Position numbers and translations under genes: made by a program. The notes below the pieces were generated by a model. That model worked only from the letters and a program-made list of their open reading frames with translations, made no database searches and was not told the DNA's origin. Below are positions 7,312-15,647 of a stretch of 64,000 nucleotides of DNA, piece after piece. Location: assembly GCF_900110955.1 (NCBI RefSeq), contig NZ_FOFR01000028.1:1-64000 (forward strand), written 5' to 3'. Numbering within the stretch: the stretch's first letter is position 1; each line of letters begins with the position of its first letter. This DNA comes from Lentzea xinjiangensis. Lineage in GTDB: Bacteria; Actinomycetota; Actinomycetes; Mycobacteriales; Pseudonocardiaceae.

Positions 7312-7479
7312 TCAGCCGGTGCTCTCGGGCTCCGGAGCGGGCTTCGGGCGCGGCCTCAACCGCACCGCGCCCGTCGTCAGGTCGAGCGGACCGGTCTCCT
7401 CGTAGTCCTCACCGGTACCGGCGTCCGCGGCCTCGCTGCGGACCTTGCGGCCCGGGAACAACTCACCCAACTGTCCCAT
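7312..7479 (-). CDS. small acidic DUF6191-like protein
   Basis: A 55-aa open frame starting MGQLGELFPGRKVRSE and ending KPAPEPESTG. The motif LGELFxPGRK followed by an acidic stretch and GPLDLTTGAVRL resembles the short actinobacterial DUF6191 domain, here without an N-terminal membrane helix. It fits the gaps between same-strand genes (22 bases to the YdcF start, 16 bases from the preceding stop). Function unknown. Being very short, it could be a chance frame, but codon usage and family resemblance favour a real gene. Confidence 0.6.
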   Translation of the reverse strand: MGQLGELFPGRKVRSEAADAGTGEDYEETGPLDLTTGAVRLRPRPKPAPEPESTG

Positions 7480-7495
7480 GCCCGCGAGGCTACCC

Positions 7496-7648
7496 TCAGA
7501 ACACGGCGATGAGCAGCACGATCACGGCGATCGCGATGAGGATGGGGATCAGCGCGCCGGTCGCGGGCCTGCGGTAGTGGCTGCGGACCGTCGTGGTGCG
7601 GAAGAAGCTGAACGGCGCGCTGCGGCGGTGACGGCGAACCCAGGGCAT
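7496..7648 (-). CDS. 50-aa single-pass membrane protein
   Basis: A 50-aa peptide with a basic N-terminal half (PWVRRHRRSAPFSFFR) and one C-terminal transmembrane helix (ALIPILIAIAVIVLLIAVF) ending at the stop. The ATG at 7648 lies 5 bases after AGGAGG (7654-7659), strong support for translation. A tail-anchored, positively charged small membrane protein of this kind could modulate a membrane complex, but no family assignment is possible. It sits 22 bases downstream of the phosphotransferase gene and is probably co-transcribed with it. Confidence 0.7.
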   Translation of the reverse strand: MPWVRRHRRSAPFSFFRTTTVRSHYRRPATGALIPILIAIAVIVLLIAVF

Positions 7649-7670
7649 CTCGTCCTCCTGACAGTGGCTG

Positions 7671-8414
7671 TTAGCGCGGGGATACCCCGTCGCGGAGCCG
7701 GCGCAGTACTCCAGCCAGCCCAACCTCCGCCATCCGCCGATCACCGACGTCGTTGCCGTGCAGGACCTCGTGCCACGGCCCGAGCCGGTGCCAGACCAGC
7801 GCCCGCTCCCGCAGCTCGTCGGTCACCCCGTAAGCCGACGCGACCGCGTCGGCGAACTCCGGTGGTGCCGAGTGCAACGCCCAGGCCAGGTCGACGGCCG
7901 CGTCCCCGACGTGGAGGTCACCGAAGTCGATCACCCCGGTCAGCACGCCGTCGCGCCCGAGCACGTGCTCGGGGCCGATGTCGCCGTGGACGAGCGTGTC
8001 CGCGGGCAGCCCGCCGAGCGCGGCGAGCAGCCCCTCGCCGCCGGGCGCGTGCGGGAGGACCTCCTCGCGGAACCGCTGCACCGGGAGTGCCGCCGGTCCC
8101 ACGCCTCGTCGCCCGGCTTCGGCCACGGGTGCCGCGTGCAGGGCCCGCAGGAACTCGCCGAGCTGCCGGCCCTGCGTCGCGGTCGGCGTGGTGACCTCGT
8201 CGCCCGGGACCAGTTCGTGACGCACCACGAGCGGGTTCCCGGAGGCGATCACCGGGATCGGGACGGGCAGCGGCAGCCTCGGGGCGAGCCACGGCATGAC
8301 CACCGTCTCGCGCCGGAGCTGCGGCTCCACCGCGGGGCGGCGCGGGCGGCGTTCGACCCAGTGGCCGGCCACCAGGACGGCGGTGGTGTCCCAGCCCTCT
8401 CCGAGGTAGGTCAT
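7671..8414 (-). CDS. aminoglycoside/choline phosphotransferase-fold protein
   Basis: A 247-aa kinase-fold protein. The catalytic loop reads HGDIGPEHVL, with the family Asp but His where most aminoglycoside kinases have Asn, and the metal-binding loop is IDFGD. Such APH-fold proteins phosphorylate aminoglycosides, homoserine, fructosamine or other small molecules; the substrate is not evident and resistance should not be assumed. The ATG at 8414 is chosen because the domain's first strand (YLGEGWDTTAVLV) begins there. The divergent gene starts 38 bases away, implying a shared promoter region. Confidence 0.85.
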   Translation of the reverse strand: MTYLGEGWDTTAVLVAGHWVERRPRRPAVEPQLRRETVVMPWLAPRLPLPVPIPVIASGNPLVVRHELVPGDEVTTPTATQGRQLGEFLRALHAAPVAEAGRRGVGPAALPVQRFREEVLPHAPGGEGLLAALGGLPADTLVHGDIGPEHVLGRDGVLTGVIDFGDLHVGDAAVDLAWALHSAPPEFADAVASAYGVTDELRERALVWHRLGPWHEVLHGNDVGDRRMAEVGLAGVLRRLRDGVSPR

Positions 8415-8451
8415 GGCTCCAGTGTCGTCAGCACTCCTAAGATCGGGAACC

Positions 8452-9975
8452 GTGCCCGGCGACGATCTGTGGACCACTGTTCGCTGCGAGCGCGTCGTCC
8501 TGGCGGTCGTCCGCACCGTCACCACCGCGACCCGGCTGCTCGACGTGCTCGAACTGGTGCGCGGTGACCCGCGGGTGCAGGTCGTGTTCACGTTCGAGCG
8601 CTCCTCGGCGTTCACCGCGGGCGTCACGAAGTTCATCGAGGACAACGGCGGTCACGTGCTGCCGTGGGACGAGGCCGTCCGCGGGACTTTCGACCTCGCG
8701 ATCTCCGCCAGCGAGAACGGCGCCCTGCACGAGCTGAGCGCACCGTTGCTGCTCCTCCCCCACGGCGCGGGCCACCACAAGTACGCCAAGGGCACGCGCA
8801 GGATCTCGGGGTACCGCTTCGGCTCCTCGCCCCGCGCGATCGTCCTCTCGCACCGCTCCCAGCTCGACCAGCTCGCCGCCGCGTTCCCGGCCGCACTGCC
8901 GCGAGCCGTGGTGGCCCGCGACGTCTGCCTCGACCGGCTGAGGGCGAGCCTGCCCCACCGCGCCCGGTACCGCCGCGCGCTGGGCAACACGGGGCAACGG
9001 CTGGTCGTGCTCAGCTCGACCTGGGGCAGGGCGTCGGCATTCGGCCGGGCCCCCGGGCTGGCCCTGGAACTGCTGGCCGCGCTGCCGCGCGACGAGTACC
9101 AGGTCGCGCTCGTGCTGCATCCCAACATCTGGTTCGCGCACAGCAGGTTCGCCGTGCGCGGCTGGCTCGGGGCCGCGATGGACGCCGGTCTTCTCGTCAT
9201 CCCGCCGGAGGAGGGCTGGCGGGCGGCGCTCGTCGCGGCCGACCTGCTCATCGGCGACCACGGGTCGGTGAGCCTCTACGCCGCCGCCATCGGCCTGCCG
9301 GTGCTGCTGGCCGCGTTCGGGTCGGCGGAAGTCGTCGAGGACACCCCGATGGCCTCGCTCGGCGCCCGGGCTCCCCGGCTCGGGCACGGGCCGCTGCTCG
9401 GCCAGGTCCAGGCCGCGTCGAGGCAGGACACCGCGCCGTTGCGGGCCATCGCGGACGAGGTGTTCGCCGGGGACGCGCCCGGTCTGCGATCGGTGCTGTA
9501 CTCGCTGATCGAGCTCGACCCCGGTGGCGCTCCGGCTCCCGCCGGTCACGTCGGCGATCCGGTGCCGGAGACCCGGCACGTCGGGGCGCACCGCGTGATC
9601 ATCACGGCTCTGGATGACAAAACCGTTGGGATGCAACGCTTCTCTGCCTCGTTGCCGGAAACCGGTGCGGCAGATCAGCACATCGCGGCCGACGAGGACT
9701 GCTTCGACGCGGCCCTCGTCCGCGGGGCCGCGGTGATCCTCGGCGTCACCGACGACTTCGAAGAGTGGGCCGGGCGGGTGTTCGCCGAGCACCCCGCCGC
9801 TCGCGTCGCCGCGGCCGGCGATCTGGTCCTGCACCGCGACTGGGACGGCCCGCGCCGGGTCACGGGTGGCCTCGCGCTCGCGGCGTCCGCGGTGTGCGCC
9901 GGATATCCGCAGGTCGACGGATCGTGCACGGTCGTGCTGGGTGACCGCGAGGTGCCGGTGCACCTCACCGGCTGA
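8452..9975 (+). CDS. hypothetical protein with GT-B/CDP-glycerol-transferase-like fold
   Basis: About 507 aa, soluble. The N-terminal part (VRGDPRVQVVFTFERSS, LLLPHGAGHHKYAKG) and the middle (RLVVLSSTWGRASAFGRAP, VALVLHPNIW, then IGDHGSVSLYAAAIGLPVLLA) follow the pattern of GT-B or CDP-glycerol-glycerophosphotransferase-like proteins, where a D-x-G-S segment binds the nucleotide-sugar phosphate. The C-terminal 120 residues are less clear. Acceptor and donor are unknown. The GTG at 8452 is preferred over the ATG at 8413, which would overlap the divergent kinase start. It ends 24 bases before the IclR gene. Confidence 0.8.
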   Translation: MPGDDLWTTVRCERVVLAVVRTVTTATRLLDVLELVRGDPRVQVVFTFERSSAFTAGVTKFIEDNGGHVLPWDEAVRGTFDLAISASENGALHELSAPLLLLPHGAGHHKYAKGTRRISGYRFGSSPRAIVLSHRSQLDQLAAAFPAALPRAVVARDVCLDRLRASLPHRARYRRALGNTGQRLVVLSSTWGRASAFGRAPGLALELLAALPRDEYQVALVLHPNIWFAHSRFAVRGWLGAAMDAGLLVIPPEEGWRAALVAADLLIGDHGSVSLYAAAIGLPVLLAAFGSAEVVEDTPMASLGARAPRLGHGPLLGQVQAASRQDTAPLRAIADEVFAGDAPGLRSVLYSLIELDPGGAPAPAGHVGDPVPETRHVGAHRVIITALDDKTVGMQRFSASLPETGAADQHIAADEDCFDAALVRGAAVILGVTDDFEEWAGRVFAEHPAARVAAAGDLVLHRDWDGPRRVTGGLALAASAVCAGYPQVDGSCTVVLGDREVPVHLTG

Positions 9976-9999
9976 GTCGTCGCGAGGCAGAATTCGCCC

Positions 10000-10761
10000 A
10001 TGACCGCCACCGTCTCCGCCAGGCTGCTCTCGCTGCTCGGCACCTTCGACACCAGCCACCGCCGCCAGACGCTCAGCGGCATCGCGCGGCGCAGCGGGTT
10101 GCCGATCAGCACCGCGCACCGGTTGCTGGCCGAGCTGGAGACGTGGGGCGCGGTGCGGCGGGTGGAGTCCGGCGAGTACGTGATCGGGCGGCGGATCTGG
10201 CGGCTCGGGCTGCTGGCGGCGGGTGAGGTCGACCTGAGCCGGGTCGCGGAACCGTTCCTGCACGACCTGCACGCCGCGACCAGGGCCGTGGTGCACCTGG
10301 CGGTGCGGGAGGGCACCGAGGTCCTCTACCTCGACCGGGTGTCCGGGCACGCCTCGGTGCCGATTGTGAGCACCACGGGCAGTCGGCTGCCCTTGCATTC
10401 GACCGGGGTCGGGAAGGTGTTGCTCGCGCACGCGCCGTCGGAGGTGCAGGAGGAGGTGTTGGCGCACGGGCTGACGCGGGTCACGGCGTACACGGTCACG
10501 GAGCCTGGACGGCTGCGGGCGCAGTTGCACCGCATTCGGCGGGACGGGTACGCGCAGACGTTCGAGGAGATGACACTCGGGGCGTGCAGTGTGGCGGTGC
10601 CGGTCGAGGTGGACGGGCACGTGGTCGCGGCGCTGGGGATCGTGGTGCCGGACCTGCGCAACGTGCGGGTGCGGCTGGTCGCGGCGTTGCAGGTGGCGGC
10701 GCGCGGGATCGGCCGGTCGCTCGGGCCCGGTTTCCACCCACCGGAAGCCGGGGTTGGATGA
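10000..10761 (+). CDS. IclR family transcriptional regulator
   Basis: A 253-aa regulator with an N-terminal winged helix-turn-helix (residues 5-65, SGIARRSGLPISTAHRLLAELE) and a C-terminal IclR effector domain (about 80-245). The latter shows the family block PLHSTGVGKVLLAHA and the late motif GACSVAVPVEVDGHVVAALGI, which lines the ligand pocket. IclR proteins often control catabolism of aromatic acids. The next gene, 9 bases downstream, is a benzaldehyde/vanillin-type dehydrogenase, so this regulator probably controls it (inference). Confidence 0.95.
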   Translation: MTATVSARLLSLLGTFDTSHRRQTLSGIARRSGLPISTAHRLLAELETWGAVRRVESGEYVIGRRIWRLGLLAAGEVDLSRVAEPFLHDLHAATRAVVHLAVREGTEVLYLDRVSGHASVPIVSTTGSRLPLHSTGVGKVLLAHAPSEVQEEVLAHGLTRVTAYTVTEPGRLRAQLHRIRRDGYAQTFEEMTLGACSVAVPVEVDGHVVAALGIVVPDLRNVRVRLVAALQVAARGIGRSLGPGFHPPEAGVG

Positions 10762-10770
10762 GCGCGCCGC

Positions 10771-12237
10771 GTGCCGTTTGACTCTCCCACCGTGGCAAGC
10801 GAAATTCGTCAGCTCTTCATCGGCGGTGGGAGTGTTCCGGCGCTCGACGGCCGCACGACCGTTGACCTCAACCCCTACACGGGCGAGGCGTACGCCGTGG
10901 TCGCCGCCGGCGGCGCTGCGGACGTCACCCGTGCCGTCGACGCGGCGCAGGATGCCTTCGCGGAGTGGTCGGCGTCCTCGCCGTCGGCCCGGCGGCGGGT
11001 CCTGCTCAAGGCGGCGGACGTGCTCGAGGCCAGGGCGGCCGAGGTCGTCGCACTGATGGCGCACGAGGTCGGCGGTGTCGGCGGGTGGGCCGGGTTCAAC
11101 GTCGCGCTGGCGGCCAACGTGCTGCGCGAGGCGGCCGCCGCGGTCACCCAGCCCGTCGGGGAGGTGCTGACGACGGAGACGCCGGGGCAGCTCTCGCTCG
11201 CGGTCCGGGAGCCACTCGGGGTCGTCGCGGCGTTCTCGCCGTGGAACGCGCCGGTCATCCTCGGCGTGCGGGCGGTCGCCGCGCCGATCGCCGCCGGGAA
11301 CACCGTCGTGCTCAAGCCCAGCGAGGACGCGCCGATCTCGGCCGGGCTGCTGATCGCCGACGTGCTGCACGAGGCCGGGTTGCCGGCGGGGGTGCTCAAC
11401 GTCGTGACGAACGCGCCGGAGGACGCCGCCGGCGTCGCGGAGGCGCTGGTCACCGACCCGCGGGTGCGGGCGGTGAACTTCACCGGGTCCACCGGGGTCG
11501 GGCGGATCATCGGCACGCTCGCGGCGCGGCACCTCAAGCCCGCCGTGCTGGAGCTCGGCGGCAAGAACTCGTTGCTGGTCCTCGACGACGCCGATCTCGA
11601 CCACGCCGTCGACGCGGCGACGTTCGGGGCCTTCCACAACGCCGGGCAGATCTGCATGTCGACCGACCGCGTGCTGGTGCACCGGTCGGTGGCCGAGGAG
11701 TTCACGGCGAAGCTCGCCGCCAAGGTCTCGTCGCTGCCGCACGGCGACCCGTCCGATCCCGGCACCGTGATCGGGCCGGTGATCAACCAGCGCTCCGCCG
11801 ACCGCGTCCGGGACCTGGTCACCGAGGCGGTCGGCCAAGGCGCGACCGTGCGGGCTGGCGGTGCCGGGAGTGCGACCGTGCTGGACGGCGTGACGCCGCG
11901 GATGCGCATCTTCCGGGAGGAGATCTTCGGGCCGGCTGTGATCGTCGTTCCCGTCGCGGACGACGACGAGGCCGTGGCCGTCGCGAACGACACCGAGCAC
12001 GGCCTCACCGCGGGCATCATGACCGAGGACTCACGGCGGGGCCTCGCTCTCGCGCAACGCATCCGCACCGGCATCGTGCACGTCGGCAACCAGACCGTGG
12101 ACGACGAGCCGCAGGCGCCGTTCGGTGGCGTGAAGGCCAGCGGGTACGGCAGGTTCGGCGGCCGGTGGGGCATCGAGGCGTTCTCCGCGACGCGCTGGGT
12201 GACGGTGGCGAGCCGGCCCGGCCACTTCCCGTTCTAG
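10771..12237 (+). CDS. aldehyde dehydrogenase, benzaldehyde/vanillin dehydrogenase-like
   Basis: A 488-aa NAD(P)-dependent aldehyde dehydrogenase oxidising aldehydes to acids. It has the Rossmann block APIAAGNTVVLKPSEDAP, the FTGSTGVGR turn, the general-base Glu261 in LELGGKN and the nucleophile Cys295 in GQICMS. The start of the protein and FGGVKASGYGRFGG near the end resemble salicylaldehyde/vanillin/benzaldehyde dehydrogenases. The GTG start at 10771 lies 9 bases after the IclR stop; another GTG follows at 10792. It likely forms a small aromatic-aldehyde catabolic unit with the IclR gene. Confidence 0.93.
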   Translation: MPFDSPTVASEIRQLFIGGGSVPALDGRTTVDLNPYTGEAYAVVAAGGAADVTRAVDAAQDAFAEWSASSPSARRRVLLKAADVLEARAAEVVALMAHEVGGVGGWAGFNVALAANVLREAAAAVTQPVGEVLTTETPGQLSLAVREPLGVVAAFSPWNAPVILGVRAVAAPIAAGNTVVLKPSEDAPISAGLLIADVLHEAGLPAGVLNVVTNAPEDAAGVAEALVTDPRVRAVNFTGSTGVGRIIGTLAARHLKPAVLELGGKNSLLVLDDADLDHAVDAATFGAFHNAGQICMSTDRVLVHRSVAEEFTAKLAAKVSSLPHGDPSDPGTVIGPVINQRSADRVRDLVTEAVGQGATVRAGGAGSATVLDGVTPRMRIFREEIFGPAVIVVPVADDDEAVAVANDTEHGLTAGIMTEDSRRGLALAQRIRTGIVHVGNQTVDDEPQAPFGGVKASGYGRFGGRWGIEAFSATRWVTVASRPGHFPF

Positions 12238-12270
12238 CCCCGCACTCGATCCGGACGACCGGAAGACGAA

Positions 12271-12300
12271 GCGGACCCCCGGCGGCGGCCGGGGGTCCGC
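12271..12300. terminator. strong bidirectional terminator hairpin
   Basis: GCGGACCCCCGGC (12271-12283), a GGCG loop, then GCCGGGGGTCCGC (12288-12300): a perfect 13-bp, almost all-GC stem between the convergent stops at 12237 and 12317. Confidence 0.85.
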
Positions 12301-12316
12301 AGCAGACGAACGACGA

Positions 12317-13870
12317 TCAGTGGCCCGCGGCCAGCTCCGCAGCCAGCCTGTCGTCACCGCTCTGCTCCTTGAGCGGCTTCTCCTTGATGAACACCACCGC
12401 CAGCAGCGCGAGCACCGCGAACGGCACGCCCACCAGGAAGATCTCCGCGGTCGCCGTCGCGTAGATCTCGGCGATCACGGCCTTGACCTCCGGCGGCAGC
12501 ACCGAGATGTCCGGCACCTGGTGAGCACCGGCGTCGCCGCCGCCCAGCGCGCCGAACTTCTCGGCCGTGAGCGACGAGACCTTGTTGGCCAGCACCGCGC
12601 CCAGCGCCGACACGCCGATCGCACCGCCGAGCGAGCGGAAGAACGTCAGCGTGGACGTGGTGGCGCCGAGGTCCTTGGCCGGCACGTCGTTCTGCGCGGC
12701 CAGCACGAGGTTCTGCATCATCAGGCCGACGCCGACGCCGAGCACGAACATGTGCACGGACACCATGAACACCGTGGTCTGGGCGGTGATCGTGGACAGC
12801 AGCAGCATGCCGCCGACCATGACCACGCCACCGGAGACCAGGAAGGCCTTCCACTTGCCGAACTTCGTGATCAGCTGACCGGCCACCGTGGACGAGATGA
12901 GCAGGCCGAAGATCAGCGGCAGGCCCAGCAGACCGGCCTGGGTCGGCGTCTTGCCGAGCGAGAGCTGGAAGTACTGCGAGAGGAACACCGTGCCGCCGAA
13001 CATCGCGACACCCACCAGTGCGCTGGCGACGGTCGTCAGCGAGACGGTGCGGTTGCGGAAGATCGACAGCGGCACGATCGGGTCGTGCGCCGTGGCCTCG
13101 ACGCGGACGGCGGCGACCAGCAGCAGGACTCCGAGCGACACGAGGCCCGCGGTCCAGCCCGACCACCAGGCGAACTTCTGGCCGGCGAGCGAGGACCAGA
13201 TGAGCAGCGTCGAGACACCGGACACGATCAGGAACGCGCCCAGGTAGTCGATCTTGGTGTCCTCCTTGCGCACGACCGGCAGGCGCAGGGTGCGCTGGAG
13301 CATGTAGATCGCGGCGAGGGTGAACGGGATGCCGATGAAGAAGCACCAGCGCCAGCCGAGCCACGAGGTGTCGACGAGCACACCGCCGATCAGCGGGCCC
13401 GCGACGGTGCCGACGCCGAACACCGCGCCGAACATGCCGGAGTACTTGCCGAGCTCCCGCGGCGGGATCATCGCGGCCATCACGATGGTCGCGAGCGCCG
13501 TGACGCCACCGGCGCCCAGGCCCTGCACCACGCGGCTGACGATGAGCATCTCGACGTTCTGGGAGAAGCCCGCGATCAGCGACCCCACCACGAACAGGCT
13601 GAGCGACGCCTGGATCAGCAGCTTGCGGCTGTAGAGGTCGGCGAGCTTGCCCCACAACGGCACGGTCGCGGTCATGGCGAGCAGCTCGGCCGTCACGATC
13701 CACGCGAAGATCGACTGCGAGCCCTTCAGCTCGGCGACGATCCGCGGCAGGGCGTTCGACACGACGGTGCTGGCCAGGATCGAGACGAACATGCCGAGCA
13801 TCAGGCCCCACATGGCCTGGACGACGTCGCGTTTGCTGTGGACCGGTGTCGCTTCTGCTTGCGCTGTCAT
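12317..13870 (-). CDS. DHA2-type MFS multidrug efflux transporter (14 TMS)
   Basis: A 517-aa major-facilitator pump of the EmrB/QacA (14-helix) group that exports drugs by proton antiport. Visible are the motif A stretch WGKLADLYSRKLLI between helices 2 and 3, the motif C-type segment GAVFGVGTVAGPLIGG in helix 5, and a cytosolic C-terminal tail. The ATG at 13870 overlaps the upstream TetR stop codon by four bases (ATGA), so the two are translationally coupled. The adjacent regulator and the operator at 14518-14540 suggest drug-inducible expression. Confidence 0.95.
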   Translation of the reverse strand: MTAQAEATPVHSKRDVVQAMWGLMLGMFVSILASTVVSNALPRIVAELKGSQSIFAWIVTAELLAMTATVPLWGKLADLYSRKLLIQASLSLFVVGSLIAGFSQNVEMLIVSRVVQGLGAGGVTALATIVMAAMIPPRELGKYSGMFGAVFGVGTVAGPLIGGVLVDTSWLGWRWCFFIGIPFTLAAIYMLQRTLRLPVVRKEDTKIDYLGAFLIVSGVSTLLIWSSLAGQKFAWWSGWTAGLVSLGVLLLVAAVRVEATAHDPIVPLSIFRNRTVSLTTVASALVGVAMFGGTVFLSQYFQLSLGKTPTQAGLLGLPLIFGLLISSTVAGQLITKFGKWKAFLVSGGVVMVGGMLLLSTITAQTTVFMVSVHMFVLGVGVGLMMQNLVLAAQNDVPAKDLGATTSTLTFFRSLGGAIGVSALGAVLANKVSSLTAEKFGALGGGDAGAHQVPDISVLPPEVKAVIAEIYATATAEIFLVGVPFAVLALLAVVFIKEKPLKEQSGDDRLAAELAAGH

Positions 13871-14496
13871 GAGGTTCCCCCTTCGTGGTGGTGCGGCGGC
13901 ACGTGAGCCAGCCCGGCGGCGAACAGCTCGAGCGCCTCGCCGACCAGCGACCCGAGCGCGACGTCGTCGTCGAGCGCCCAGCGGGTGACCGCGCAGCGGA
14001 ACGCCGCGCTCCCGGCGGCGACCAGCAGCCGCGGGTACAGGTGCGACTCGGGGAGTCCCGCCCGGCGCGCGACCGCGTCCGCGAGCAGCTGCTCGGACTC
14101 CGCGCTGCTGGCGAACGCGCGGACCAGCAGGTCCGGCCGCTGCATCAGGACGTCCTTGCGCAGCAGCCACAGGTCGCGCGCGCTGTTCAGCTCGTCGGTG
14201 ATCTCGGCGAGCACCGACCGCCGGTACGCCTCGAACGGCGTGACCTCGTCCCCGGCGGCGAGGATGCGCTCGGCCATGCGCGGGCCCGCCTCGGGGTCCG
14301 CGCCGATCAGCGCCTCGTCCTTGCTCGCGAAGTAGTTGAAGAAGGTGCGCACCGAGACGTCGGCCTCGGCGGCGATCTCCTCCACGGTGACGTGGTCGTA
14401 GCCCCTCTCGGCGGAGAGGCGCAGGGTCGCCCGCTCGAGCGCGGCACGCGTGCGGCGCTTCTTGCGGTCGCGCAGGCTCTCCCCCGGCTGGTTCAC
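13867..14496 (-). CDS. TetR family regulator of the MFS pump
   Basis: A 209-aa repressor with the N-terminal TetR helix-turn-helix at about residues 12-60 (YDHVTVEEIAAEADVSVRTFFNYF) and a variable ligand domain behind it. It is the first gene of a leftward operon with the 14-helix MFS pump, sharing an ATGA overlap. TetR/DHA2 pairs of this kind (QacR, LfrR-type logic) are autoregulated and released by the pump's substrates. A TTGCAG/CTGCAA palindrome lies 22 bases upstream of the start. A His-rich C terminus (VPPHHHEGG) is notable but common. Confidence 0.95.
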   Translation of the reverse strand: MNQPGESLRDRKKRRTRAALERATLRLSAERGYDHVTVEEIAAEADVSVRTFFNYFASKDEALIGADPEAGPRMAERILAAGDEVTPFEAYRRSVLAEITDELNSARDLWLLRKDVLMQRPDLLVRAFASSAESEQLLADAVARRAGLPESHLYPRLLVAAGSAAFRCAVTRWALDDDVALGSLVGEALELFAAGLAHVPPHHHEGGTS

Positions 14497-14517
14497 GACG
14501 CCAGGGTACGGATTTTT

Positions 14518-14540
14518 TTGCAGTCACTGCAAGTTTGCAG
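14518..14540. promoter_or_regulatory. probable autoregulatory TetR operator
   Basis: TTGCAGTCACTGCAA (14518-14532) is a 6-bp inverted repeat with a 3-base centre, and a third TTGCAG half-site follows at 14535-14540. It starts 22 bases upstream of the TetR start codon, where an autorepressor site is expected. Confidence 0.65.
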
Positions 14541-14663
14541 CGTGTGAACTGCGCCTCTCCGGGAACGGCTACGACCAGGGCGTCTCCGGCCGCCGGCCAT
14601 GACAACGTCGTGCCGCACCCCGTCGCCCATGCCCACGGCACCACGGACGGGCGGGCTTCCGGC

Positions 14664-15647
14664 TCAGGCGTTGCCGTCGAACAGGCCGGTGACCGAGCCG
14701 TCCTCGAACACCTCCTGGATCGCGCGCGCCAGCAGCGGGGCGATGCCGAGCACCGCCATCCCGGGGAACCGCCGCTCGTGCGGGATCGGCAGCGCGTCGG
14801 TGAGGACCACCTCGCGCGCTTCGCTCGCGACGAGCCGCTCGCACGCGTCACCGGACAGCACGCCGTGCGTGGCGACGAGGACGACGTCCTTGGCGCCCTG
14901 TTCCAGCAGCTCCCGCGCCGCCGTCGTGCTCGCCAAGGCCGTGTCGATCATGTCGTCGACCACCACGCACATCCGGCCCGCGACGTCGCCGACGACCCGG
15001 TTCGCCGTGACCTCGTTGGGACGCAGGGAATCGCGGGTCTTGTGCAGGAACGCGATCGGGCAGCCGCCGAGGAGGTCCGCCCACTTCTCGGCGAGCCGGG
15101 TGCGACCGGCGTCCGGCGAGACGATCGTGAGGCCCTCACCGCGGTACCTCGCGCGGACGTGGCCGGTGAGCAGCCACATGGCGTGCAGGTGGTCGACCGG
15201 GCCGTCGAAGAACCCCTGCGCCTGCGCGGTGTGCAGGTCGACGGTGACGATCCGGTCCGCGCCGGCGGTCTTGAGCAGGCCGGCGACGAGCCGTGCCGAC
15301 ACGGGCTCGCGCCCGGCGTACTTGCGGTCCTGCCGCGCGTACGGGAACGCCGGGACGACAGCGGTGATGCGCTTGGCCGAGGCCCGCTTCGCCGCGTCGA
15401 CCATCAGCAGGAGCTCCACCAGCCGGTCGTTGACGGGCGCGCTGTGGCTTTGCACGACGAACGCGTCCGCGCCGCGCACGGACTCCTCGAACCGGACGAA
15501 GACCTCCCCGTTCGCGAAGTCGTACGCGGCCTGCGGGGTCACCGCGACGCCGAGCTCCTCCGCGACGGACCGCGCCAGCTCCGGGTGCCCCCTGCCGGTG
15601 AGCAGGACGAGCTCCCGCGTGGCGACACCGGTTCTGCCGCTGACCAT
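14664..15647 (-). CDS. prs: ribose-phosphate pyrophosphokinase (PRPP synthetase)
   Basis: A 327-aa enzyme making phosphoribosyl pyrophosphate from ribose-5-phosphate and ATP. Signatures are PYARQDRKYAGREPVSA (catalytic loop) and the PRPP-binding loop VVVDDMIDTALASTTA, with FVRFEESVRGADAFVVQ near the N terminus. The ATG at 15647 is chosen, 7 bases after GGGGGAG. It stands alone, without glmU or other nucleotide genes, so it may be a second PRPP synthetase supplying a special pathway rather than the housekeeping copy; that is inference. Confidence 0.93.
   Translation of the reverse strand: MVSGRTGVATRELVLLTGRGHPELARSVAEELGVAVTPQAAYDFANGEVFVRFEESVRGADAFVVQSHSAPVNDRLVELLLMVDAAKRASAKRITAVVPAFPYARQDRKYAGREPVSARLVAGLLKTAGADRIVTVDLHTAQAQGFFDGPVDHLHAMWLLTGHVRARYRGEGLTIVSPDAGRTRLAEKWADLLGGCPIAFLHKTRDSLRPNEVTANRVVGDVAGRMCVVVDDMIDTALASTTAARELLEQGAKDVVLVATHGVLSGDACERLVASEAREVVLTDALPIPHERRFPGMAVLGIAPLLARAIQEVFEDGSVTGLFDGNA

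Noticed and set aside
7671..8414. Antibiotic resistance gene
   Set aside because: APH fold alone does not show aminoglycoside specificity, and the catalytic Asn position is His.
8437..12000. 1,187-aa frame on the minus strand across three genes
   Set aside because: Antisense to the GT-B-like, IclR and aldehyde dehydrogenase genes, which have complete family motifs; the shadow product has none.
12317..14851. MFS frame extended to 844 aa
   Set aside because: The extra 327 N-terminal residues run through the TetR gene in another frame; the true start is the ATG at 13870 overlapping the TetR stop.
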